DNA from: Corynebacterium sp. MSK008
Lineage (GTDB): Bacteria; Actinomycetota; Actinomycetes; Mycobacteriales; Mycobacteriaceae
Assembly (NCBI RefSeq): GCF_030232585.1
Contig: NZ_JASPJX010000003.1
Span: 149,523 to 213,522 of the forward strand
Direction of reading: 5' to 3'
Length of the DNA stretch: 64,000 nucleotides
The position numbers and the translations under genes were made by a program. The notes beneath the pieces were generated by a model that was not told the DNA's origin, did no database searches, and saw nothing but the letters and a program-made list of their open reading frames with translations. Of this stretch, positions 53,477-61,260 are shown piece by piece (the first letter of the stretch is position 1; the number at the start of each line of letters is the position of its first letter).

Positions 53477-55834
53477 ATGTCTGAATTCCTCTACCGGCTC
53501 GGCAGCTGGTCATACAAAAAAGTCTGGCCGTTTTTGGCCGTTTGGCTGATCCTTTTGGGCGCCCTCGGTTTCGGCGCCGTGAACTTTGCAAAGTCCCCTA
53601 GCCCGACGTTTTCCATGCCTGACATGGACTCCACCGTCACGCAGGAGGAGATGAACGAGCGTTTCGGCACCGACGAGGACGCGATGAGCGTGCCGTCGGG
53701 AAGCGTCGTGATCAAGGCGCCGGAAGGCAAGACGCTCAAGGACCCGGAGGTGATGGCTGAGGTCGACGCCATGCTCGACGAGCTCAAGGCCACCGGCGAT
53801 TTCCGCGAACCCGAGGCGATTGTCAACCCGGTGCTCGCCGCCGGCGGCATGGCCAAGCAGATGGGCGAAGCCAAGGCGGCCCAGGGCATGCCGCAGGAGC
53901 AGATCGACGCCGACCTCGCAGCCCTGTCGCCGCTGAGCCCGGACGAAACCACCGGCACCGTGTCCATCACGTTCACCGACGACACAATCATGGACATCCC
54001 GGATGAGACCCTGGACGAGGTCGAAAGCATCCTCGAGCGTTACGACGACTCGGACCTCACCGTGAAGTACAACGGCAACGCGTTCAGCAGCGCTGGCGAG
54101 ATGGACGGCACCTCCGAGCTGATCGGCATGGCCGTCGCCGCGATCGTGCTTTTGGTCACCTTCGGTTCCCTGGTCGCGGCGGGTCTGCCGCTGATCGCCG
54201 CGGTCGTCGGCGTGGGCGTGGGCATCCTCGGCGTGCAGATGGGCACCCTGTTCACCGACTCGATCTCGGATATGACCCCGACGTTGGCGTCCATGATCGG
54301 GCTTGCCGTGGGCATCGACTACTCCCTGTTCATCGTCGCCCGCTTCCGCAACGAGCTGATCTCGTCGTCAGGCCTCAATGACCTCACGCCGAAGGAACTG
54401 GCGCAAGAACTGAAGAAGATGGACAAGGCGAAGCGCGCCCACGCCATGGGCATGGCGCTGGGCACCGCGGGCGGTTCCGTCGTCTTCGCGGGCACGACGG
54501 TGCTCATCGCGCTTGCGGCCCTGTCGATCATCCGCATCCCGTTCCTCACCACCATGGCGCTGGCCGCCGCGGCGACGGTCGCCATCGCGGTCCTGGTGGC
54601 GCTGACGTTCCTGCCGTCGCTGCTCGGCCTGTTGGGCACACGCGCGTTCGCGATCCGCATCCCCGGCCCGAAGGTGCCGGACCCGGAGGACGAGAAGCCG
54701 ACCATGGGCCTGCTTTGGGCCCGCCAGATCCGCGCCCGCCCCTGGCTCAACCTCCTCGCCGGCGTGCTGCTGCTGGGCATCCTCGCCATCCCCGCCGCCA
54801 ACCTGCGCCTGGCCATGCCGACGGACGGCACCGCGAAGCTCGGCTCCCCGCAGCGCGAGGCGTACGAGCTGATCGACGACGCCTTCGGCCACGGCCGCAA
54901 CGCCCCCATGATCGCCTACGTGGACACCGCGAACGTCGCTGAGCAGGACCGCATGGGCGCCTACCAGACGCTGCTGCAGGACTTCGCCGGCACCGAAGGC
55001 GTGGTCAACGCGCAGATCGTGCAGACCACCGAGAACTTCGACGCCGCCCAGATCCTGATCACGCCGAATTCCGGCGCGACTGACCAGGCCACCACCGACA
55101 CCCTGGAGCGCCTGCGCGAGTTCAAGCAGCCCTTCGAGGACGAAACCGGCGCCACGTTCGGCATCACCGGCATCACGCCGATCTTCGACGACATCTCGCA
55201 GATGCTTTCCGACGTGCTGGTGCCCTACATCGCCATCGTCTTGGGCCTCGCGTTCATCGTGCTGATGCTGGTGTTCCGTTCCTTCTGGGTGCCGCTGATC
55301 GCCGCGCTCGGCTTCGGCCTGTCCATGGCGGCGACCTTCGGAGTGACCGTGGCCATCTTCCAGGAGGGCATGTTCGGGCTCATCGAGGACCCGCAGCCGC
55401 TGCTGTCCTTCCTGCCCATCATGCTCATCGGCCTGACCTTCGGCTTGGCCATGGACTACCAGGTCTTCTTGGTCACCCGCATGCGCGAAGGCTACGTCTC
55501 CCGCGGCAAGACCGCCGGCAATGCGGTGGCCAACGGTTACAAGCACGGCGCGCGCGTGGTCACTGCGGCCGCGCTGATCATGATCTCGGTGTTCGCGGCG
55601 TTCGTGCTCATCGACGAGCCGTTCATCAAGGCCATGGGCTTCGCGCTCGCCGCAGGTGTGCTTATCGACGCATTCGTGGTCCGCATGACCCTCATCCCGG
55701 CCACAATGTACCTGCTCGGCGACCGCGCGTGGAAGATCCCCGGCTGGCTAGACAAGGCGCTGCCGAACCTGGACATCGAGGGCGAGAAGCTGCACCAGTC
55801 GCAGTCGCAGCAGTCTGAGCCGGTTACGGTGTAG
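53477..55834 (+). CDS. MMPL family RND transporter
   Basis: 785 residues in two repeats of six helices, each with a large periplasmic loop after helix 1. GLAVGIDYSLFIVARFRNEL and FGLAMDYQVFLVTRMREGY are the MMPL signatures in helices 4 and 10, holding the proton-relay Asp-Tyr pairs. MMPL proteins export lipids, siderophores or drugs; the paralogue involved in trehalose monomycolate export is longer and essential, whereas this one is paired with a TetR regulator, which suggests inducible efflux. TACTGT ends 7 nt before ATG 53477 (leaderless); the frame begins at 53459. Confidence 0.92.
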   Translation: MSEFLYRLGSWSYKKVWPFLAVWLILLGALGFGAVNFAKSPSPTFSMPDMDSTVTQEEMNERFGTDEDAMSVPSGSVVIKAPEGKTLKDPEVMAEVDAMLDELKATGDFREPEAIVNPVLAAGGMAKQMGEAKAAQGMPQEQIDADLAALSPLSPDETTGTVSITFTDDTIMDIPDETLDEVESILERYDDSDLTVKYNGNAFSSAGEMDGTSELIGMAVAAIVLLVTFGSLVAAGLPLIAAVVGVGVGILGVQMGTLFTDSISDMTPTLASMIGLAVGIDYSLFIVARFRNELISSSGLNDLTPKELAQELKKMDKAKRAHAMGMALGTAGGSVVFAGTTVLIALAALSIIRIPFLTTMALAAAATVAIAVLVALTFLPSLLGLLGTRAFAIRIPGPKVPDPEDEKPTMGLLWARQIRARPWLNLLAGVLLLGILAIPAANLRLAMPTDGTAKLGSPQREAYELIDDAFGHGRNAPMIAYVDTANVAEQDRMGAYQTLLQDFAGTEGVVNAQIVQTTENFDAAQILITPNSGATDQATTDTLERLREFKQPFEDETGATFGITGITPIFDDISQMLSDVLVPYIAIVLGLAFIVLMLVFRSFWVPLIAALGFGLSMAATFGVTVAIFQEGMFGLIEDPQPLLSFLPIMLIGLTFGLAMDYQVFLVTRMREGYVSRGKTAGNAVANGYKHGARVVTAAALIMISVFAAFVLIDEPFIKAMGFALAAGVLIDAFVVRMTLIPATMYLLGDRAWKIPGWLDKALPNLDIEGEKLHQSQSQQSEPVTV

Positions 55835-55836
55835 CC

Positions 55837-56424
55837 ATGAGCCTGCGCGAAGAGAAGAAGGCGGCGACTCGGCGCGCCATCTCGGAGGCAACCGCGGCCC
55901 TGCTGCTCGAGGAGGGCACGGCCGCAGCCACCGTCGCGCGGGTTTCCGAGCGGGCGGGCGTGTCCGCCCGGACGTTCCACAACTACTTCGCCGACATTGA
56001 CGAGGCGCTCGAAGAGTTCCTGCGCAAGGTCTTCGCCGCCATCGCCGAGCAGATCGCGGCGCTGCCGGAGGAGCTCTCGGCCGCAGAAGCCATCGAGACG
56101 ATCATCGTCGACGCGCTCAAGGAGGACGGCTTCGAGCTGTACTCCGCATCCACCCTGGTACTCCTGGGCGACCGTACCCGCGCTGAATCCGCCACTCCCC
56201 CCGCCGAGGAGACCATGCGCGCGATCGGGCAGCCGCTGGTTGCGGCTGTGCGCGGGCGCACCCCCGGCGCGACAGCGTTCGACGCGGAGGCGCTGCTCAA
56301 CGCCTACGGCATCGCGGGCGCCACCGCGGTGAAGGCCTACTTGGCGCTGCCGGAGCCGCGCACGCCCGACGACGGCCGCGCGCTGGTCCGCCGCGCATTC
56401 GAGGTGCTGCGCGACATGCGCTAG
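55837..56424 (+). CDS. TetR family regulator of the MMPL operon
   Basis: 195 residues. The helix-turn-helix reads TVARVSERAGVSARTFHNYF. The C-terminal domain is Ala/Glu-rich. ATG 55837 begins 2 bases after the MMPL stop with no ribosome site, so translation is probably coupled. It likely represses the operon from the palindrome at 53440-53475. Shares CTAG stop bases with the converging DUF2200 gene. Confidence 0.88.
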   Translation: MSLREEKKAATRRAISEATAALLLEEGTAAATVARVSERAGVSARTFHNYFADIDEALEEFLRKVFAAIAEQIAALPEELSAAEAIETIIVDALKEDGFELYSASTLVLLGDRTRAESATPPAEETMRAIGQPLVAAVRGRTPGATAFDAEALLNAYGIAGATAVKAYLALPEPRTPDDGRALVRRAFEVLRDMR

Positions 56425-56780
56425 CCGCGCTTGATGCTGGTGATCTTCTTGCCGCGTGCGAGCTCGTCGACAAGCAAATCCATCTGGCGGATCTTGCGCA
56501 TGAGGTCCTCTTCGACCTCCTCGACGCGCACGCCGCACACCTTCCCGGTGATCAAGTCGGCGTTCGCGTTGAGCGCGACCGTCTCGAAGAACTCGCGCAG
56601 CGTCTTGCCCGACTCGGCTTCCGCTTCCAGCTCCGCCGGCGCAAGGCCGGTGAACCAGCCGAGCACGTCGTCCAGCTCGTCGCGGGTATGCCCCTTGCGC
56701 TCCACTTTGGCCAGGTAGTTGTTGTAAATGTCGCCGAACGGGTACGCGTAGACCCGCTCCAGCTTCGCTTGTTCATCCAT
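56421..56780 (-). CDS. DUF2200 family protein
   Basis: 119 residues, soluble. VYAYPFGDIYNNYLAKVERKG and DVLGWFTGLAPAEL are the conserved opening of DUF2200 proteins (helical, unknown function). TAGGGT ends 7 nt before ATG 56780, which also sets the start against the longer open frame to 56837. Confidence 0.85.
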   Translation of the reverse strand: MDEQAKLERVYAYPFGDIYNNYLAKVERKGHTRDELDDVLGWFTGLAPAELEAEAESGKTLREFFETVALNANADLITGKVCGVRVEEVEEDLMRKIRQMDLLVDELARGKKITSIKRG

Positions 56781-56925
56781 GTCCGCCACCCTATCGCCTA
56801 CCGCGGTTCCCTCGCCGTTGCGCATTTTCATGGACATTCAGGCTCTTGTGCGCGGGGCGTGGGTGGCTTTAGTGTCGTCGATAAGCGGGAGCAGGGGGCT
56901 GCCGCACGACACCTAGGGGGGATCC

Positions 56926-57723
56926 ATGCGATTTGACACCTACGAGCTGTATTACCTGGACACCTACGACGAAGAGGCCGCGGACCTGGCCGACGACCTC
57001 GGCATCGAGCAAGACGACCCATACTTCGACGAGGACATAGCCTGCCACCTCGACGCCGACTACGTCATCGACACCGGCCTGAAGGTCGCGGTGATCGTGC
57101 ACGACATCGACACGCACGAGGTCGAACTCGCGATGCTGCAGCCCGGCAGCCCGCAAGCGCCCGAGTGGTACTCGCCCGAAGACGCCGCGAACGTCGTCGC
57201 CGAGCTGGGCCGCATCCTCGTCGCGCTCGACGACAAGACCGTGAAAATCGTGGACCCGCAAGACCCCGCGTTCGCGCTGAAGCGCCGCGCGTCGTTCCAG
57301 GCGGAGGACATGACTACCGCCACGGTGGCAATGCTGCAGGACTCGCAGGACAACGCGCTCTACACCACGTTTTGCATCGAGTTCCGCCCAAACATGAACG
57401 CCGATTTCACGTTCCCGGTCGCGGTATTCGCGTTCGACCCGCGCGTGGGCAAGCTTTCGGGGCACATGCTCATCGACGACAACCCGTTCGCCCCGCCCAC
57501 CTTCAACCGCGCCCAGAAGAAAATCGTGGCGCGCAGGATCAACGACATCCTGGAGTCCATCCACACGGCCATGCACGAAGAACGCACGATCAGCCCGTTC
57601 AAGGACCTCGGACCGCAATTCCGCTCCGAGGGCCTGCCGTCGATGGAGGCGGTGGACACCCACCACGCCATCGACCAAGCGCTGGAGTACCTCGAACGGT
57701 GGTGGGGCGAGCGGGCGTCCTAG
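56926..57723 (+). CDS. Hypothetical protein
   Basis: 265 residues, acidic, cytoplasmic (no signal or membrane helix). The first 60 residues are rich in Asp/Glu/Tyr (YYLDTYDEEAADLADDLG). Later segments such as TFPVAVFAFDPRVGKLSGHML look like a beta-sandwich. No family recognised. AGGGGGG lies about 6 nt before ATG 56926. The 145 bases upstream contain a CGTCGATAAGC word (56877-56886). Shares CTAG stop bases with the alcohol dehydrogenase gene. Confidence 0.75.
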   Translation: MRFDTYELYYLDTYDEEAADLADDLGIEQDDPYFDEDIACHLDADYVIDTGLKVAVIVHDIDTHEVELAMLQPGSPQAPEWYSPEDAANVVAELGRILVALDDKTVKIVDPQDPAFALKRRASFQAEDMTTATVAMLQDSQDNALYTTFCIEFRPNMNADFTFPVAVFAFDPRVGKLSGHMLIDDNPFAPPTFNRAQKKIVARRINDILESIHTAMHEERTISPFKDLGPQFRSEGLPSMEAVDTHHAIDQALEYLERWWGERAS

Positions 57724-58775
57724 AAGCGCTCGTTGGGCACAATGATTGCGCGGCCGGCAATCTGGCCGTCAACGAGCTTCTGGTAAGCATCCAGCCCGTC
57801 GTCCAGCGAGTACGTGGTGTACTGCGGCTCCAAGTGCCCCTGCTGCAGCAGCGCAACCAGTTCGCCGAGTTCCGGAAGTGTGCCCCAGTAGGTTTTCACC
57901 AGCTCCGCCTCGTACGGCTCCTTGTACCACTGCCAGCCGTAATCGCTGCCGGCGGCGCCAAGGCCGACGATGGACACGCGGCCCTGCGTGGCCACAGACT
58001 TCATCGCGGTCTCGACGGTGGGGCCGATGCCGACCATGTCAAATACGGCGTCCACTCCCCGCCCGCCGGTGAGTTCGCGGATCTTCGCGGCCTGATCGTC
58101 GCCGGAGGCCACGGTGGTCGCGCCGTACTTCTCCGCTGCGCGCAGCGCTTCTTCCTTTGTGTCGGTGGCGATGATCGTCGCACCTGTCATCGCCTTGAGG
58201 ATCTGCACGGCAAGCAACCCGAGTCCGCCCAGGCCGATCACCAGCGCCGACGAGCCCGCCTTGTTCAGCTTCGGCAACGCCAGCTTGATGGCGTGGTACG
58301 GGGTCAAACCCGCATCGGCCAGCGCGGAGGCCTTCACCGGGTCCGCGTCACCCAGCGGCACCAGGTTGCGCGCCGGCACGACGACGTACTCCGCCATGCC
58401 GCCGTCGCGGCCCAAGCCGATGCCCAGGTAGCCGACCTCGGCGACGTTCTCACAGAACGTGTCCTGGCCGATCATGCAGAACCGGCAGTAGCCGCAGCCA
58501 ACCGGGCCGTAGACCACGTACGCGGCGCCGCGTTCGATGCCGTCGACGCCCTCGCCGATCTCGTCCGCCCAGCCAGCGACTTCGTGGCCGAGGGTGAACT
58601 GCGGGGCGCACAGCGGGTTGGTGCCCTCGACGAAGTCGTGGAACACGGCGACGTCGGAGTGGCATGCGCCCGAGGCGGCGACTTTCAGCACCACTTCGCC
58701 GGGGCCGGCGGTGGGCTTGTCTACCTCAACGAGCTGCGGGAATGTCTGGTAGTCGGTGTAGCGGATGGCCTTCAT
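57720..58775 (-). CDS. Zinc-dependent alcohol dehydrogenase
   Basis: 351 residues, MDR family. Catalytic zinc ligands in GACHSDV and GHEVAGW; structural zinc Cys cluster GCGYCRFCMIGQDTFC; NAD-binding GLGGLGLLAVQ followed by IATDTKEEAL, where Asp at the strand end favours NAD. Resembles AdhA-type ethanol/aryl-alcohol dehydrogenases of actinobacteria. AAAGGAG precedes ATG 58775; an ATG at 58796 lacks a site. Confidence 0.9.
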   Translation of the reverse strand: MKAIRYTDYQTFPQLVEVDKPTAGPGEVVLKVAASGACHSDVAVFHDFVEGTNPLCAPQFTLGHEVAGWADEIGEGVDGIERGAAYVVYGPVGCGYCRFCMIGQDTFCENVAEVGYLGIGLGRDGGMAEYVVVPARNLVPLGDADPVKASALADAGLTPYHAIKLALPKLNKAGSSALVIGLGGLGLLAVQILKAMTGATIIATDTKEEALRAAEKYGATTVASGDDQAAKIRELTGGRGVDAVFDMVGIGPTVETAMKSVATQGRVSIVGLGAAGSDYGWQWYKEPYEAELVKTYWGTLPELGELVALLQQGHLEPQYTTYSLDDGLDAYQKLVDGQIAGRAIIVPNERF

Positions 58776-58825
58776 GGGTGGGGCTCCTTTGGTCATCGAT
58801 AGGCAACCTGCCCCACCCAGCGTAA

Positions 58826-61246
58826 CTACGGAAGCAGTCCTTGGCTGTGTGCCCAGCCGAACCCGGCCGCGCCGAGGCCGATAAGGCCCAGCAGCACGCC
58901 GATCACAATCGCCAGGGGCGACTCGGAACTGCCCGAGGGCTTTTCGCTTTGCGACGGCTCCGCCTTCTTCTGCGTAGGCGCCGGCGCGGGCGCAGGTTTC
59001 GCCGTCGCAGTCGAAGTCTCCACCTTCGCGGCCTTCAGGCGCTGGCGGGCGAACGTCTTCAGGTTCTCGTCCGCGTCGGAGGCGAGGACCTCCTTGAGCA
59101 CCTTGTCCATCTCCTCCGGGGTGTATTCGAGCGCGGAGACGTTGAAGGTGTCGTTGAATACCTGGGCGCCCTCGGAGTTGGACACGGTGACGTGCAGCGG
59201 CACCACCGGGTTGTCGATGAACACTGCCGGGGAGACCTCGATGTCCACGGGCGTGATGTAGTTCGAATCGCCCTTGGCAAAGTAGCTGTCCTTGAACTGG
59301 CCAACGCCGTAGTCCGCGACCACGGTGAAGGTGTCGTCGGTGGACCCCAAGTTGCGCAGCTCGCCCTTGATGATGTTGGTGTCGGCGTGGGTGACAATGC
59401 CGTTGTCGTTATTCAGGTTGCGGGCGAGGCTGAAGCCGACCTTGCCGTCGTTCTTCCCGGTCGCGGCTGCGGCGGAGATGAGCTCGTTGACCTCGGCGCG
59501 CTCCTCGTCGGCGAGCACGTCCGGGGCATCGGGGGCGTCGATGGCGTCGTCGTAATCGCGCACGCCCTGGCCGATGAACTCGGTCTTGAACAGCAGGTTG
59601 TCCCAATCCGACGGGATGACGTAATCGAAATCGCTGTCCTCCGGCTTGTAGCGCGACTTGTCGTCGGCGTTCGGGATCCTCTCGGAGGTACGTACATCCT
59701 GGTCGGAGAAGTTGAACTCGGAGAACTGGTAGGCGTAGCTCATGGTGGACTTGTAGGAGCCCAGCCAGTCGTATCCGGGGCGGTAGAACTCCACCGACGG
59801 GTCCTTGGTGTCCACGAAGCGCACGAAGCGCTGGGCGGTGTTGTCGCGGGTTTCGCGGCCCCAGTGCATCAGCCCCAGGGTGTGGCCGAACTCGTGGAGG
59901 ATGGTGTTACGCAGAAGCTCATCGCTGTTGGTCACGTCGCCGGAGACGAAGAAAGTAGAGCCGTTGACCTGGCCCAAGCCGGTGACGTTTCGCTTGGCAC
60001 CTTCGTCGAAGCGGGTGCCGATCAGCGCGGAGCGGAACACAGAGCGGCGCGCGCCAAGCAAGCGTTCGGCCTGGTCCTCCAGCTTTTTAGTGCGGCCCTG
60101 CTCGTCCAGGCCGCCGAAGTACTCCGCGGTGTAATCCTCGGTGGCCCCGCCCTTACGCTCGCCACTGGTCATGCTGGCCATGGATTCGCTGACGTAGCTC
60201 TTGCCGGCGTCGATGTGCAAGTTGATGCCGTTATCGTCGAATAGGTCTTCCAGCTCTTTGAGCATCGACGGGTTCGGCGCGTAGCTCTTCGTGTTTGCGG
60301 TGGCGCAGGCGGCGAACTCCGCGAACTCGGACAGGTTGGCGGCGAAGCTTTCAGTGCGGTCGCAGCCGATCGTCTCCCATTCGGACTTCATCCAATTGAC
60401 CTGCAGGAACAGGTCCTTGCGGTCGGGGTCTGCGCCCCAGCGGTGGATGGGCAGGTACGTGCCGTCGGCAAGCCTGAGCCCCTCGGCTTCCCAGGAGTCG
60501 CGCAGCCCGTCGCCGTCGGTGTCGAGGGCCGAGTCCTGAGTGCTGATTGCCACGGACATGCCTGCGCTTATCGACGCCCCCGGGGCCACCGTGCGCTCCC
60601 ACCTCGCCGCCTGGTGCTTGACACCGTTGTTCGCGCCCGAAAGAGCCGCCGCCTTGGTGGCACCCGTGGCCACAATGTCCGGCGCGGTGAAACGCACGTC
60701 GGTGATGTAACCGCCGGCCTTCGGCTGCATAACCAGGCGGTCGCCATCCTGGTTGGCGGTAATGCCGGCGTACATCGGCAGCGCGTTGTCCAGGTCGATG
60801 CCCACATTAGCCGCGTTCTGCCCGGTGTTTTCCACCGTCACGGTGGCGTCGACCTGGCCGCCGTCGATGCGGTAAGTGCGGGTGATAAGCAAGTCGGTGT
60901 GCTGCAGGGTGTAAGTGAGCACGTCCGCGGTGCCGTCGGTGGTCACCTTCGGCTTCGCATACAGGTCGGGAACCACCACGTCGCCGTTCGTGCGCACCTC
61001 CATCGAGGTGTCGAACTGGTGGTTGTCCGCCTGGGACGCGGGGTGCGAGTAGTCGAACCGGCCCGTGCCACGCGGGGTGATGAAGCCGTTGATGAACGGC
61101 TCGGTGGCGCTGGAGTTGCTCACGGTCGCATCCGGCTGAGTGGTGCCGAGTGTGACCTTCGCGTCGGCGACCGGCGCCATAGGTGCGGCGGTCGCCGCGA
61201 GTGCAGCGCACAGGGACACTGCCAGTGTTTTCTTCGAAATCTTCAT
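58826..61246 (-). CDS. Membrane-anchored metzincin-type zinc metalloprotease
   Basis: 806 residues. Signal peptide (about 1-29, cleavage near VADA). DTDGDGLRDSWE (about 242-253) is a calcium-binding, thrombospondin-3/dockerin-like loop. The zinc site HEFGHTLGLMH (residues 451-461) is the extended HExxHxxGxxH of metzincins, followed by a Met-turn-like SYKSTMSY (Met about 502). A long C-terminal region ends in a Pro/Lys/Ser linker and one transmembrane helix (SPLAIVIGVLLGLIGLGAAGFGW) with a 7-residue tail; there is no LPxTG. AAAAGGA lies 8 nt before ATG 61246, 14 bases after the surface-protein stop, so the two form an operon. Substrate unknown. Confidence 0.82.
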   Translation of the reverse strand: MKISKKTLAVSLCAALAATAAPMAPVADAKVTLGTTQPDATVSNSSATEPFINGFITPRGTGRFDYSHPASQADNHQFDTSMEVRTNGDVVVPDLYAKPKVTTDGTADVLTYTLQHTDLLITRTYRIDGGQVDATVTVENTGQNAANVGIDLDNALPMYAGITANQDGDRLVMQPKAGGYITDVRFTAPDIVATGATKAAALSGANNGVKHQAARWERTVAPGASISAGMSVAISTQDSALDTDGDGLRDSWEAEGLRLADGTYLPIHRWGADPDRKDLFLQVNWMKSEWETIGCDRTESFAANLSEFAEFAACATANTKSYAPNPSMLKELEDLFDDNGINLHIDAGKSYVSESMASMTSGERKGGATEDYTAEYFGGLDEQGRTKKLEDQAERLLGARRSVFRSALIGTRFDEGAKRNVTGLGQVNGSTFFVSGDVTNSDELLRNTILHEFGHTLGLMHWGRETRDNTAQRFVRFVDTKDPSVEFYRPGYDWLGSYKSTMSYAYQFSEFNFSDQDVRTSERIPNADDKSRYKPEDSDFDYVIPSDWDNLLFKTEFIGQGVRDYDDAIDAPDAPDVLADEERAEVNELISAAAATGKNDGKVGFSLARNLNNDNGIVTHADTNIIKGELRNLGSTDDTFTVVADYGVGQFKDSYFAKGDSNYITPVDIEVSPAVFIDNPVVPLHVTVSNSEGAQVFNDTFNVSALEYTPEEMDKVLKEVLASDADENLKTFARQRLKAAKVETSTATAKPAPAPAPTQKKAEPSQSEKPSGSSESPLAIVIGVLLGLIGLGAAGFGWAHSQGLLP

Positions 61247-61260
61247 GTCAGTGTCCTTTT

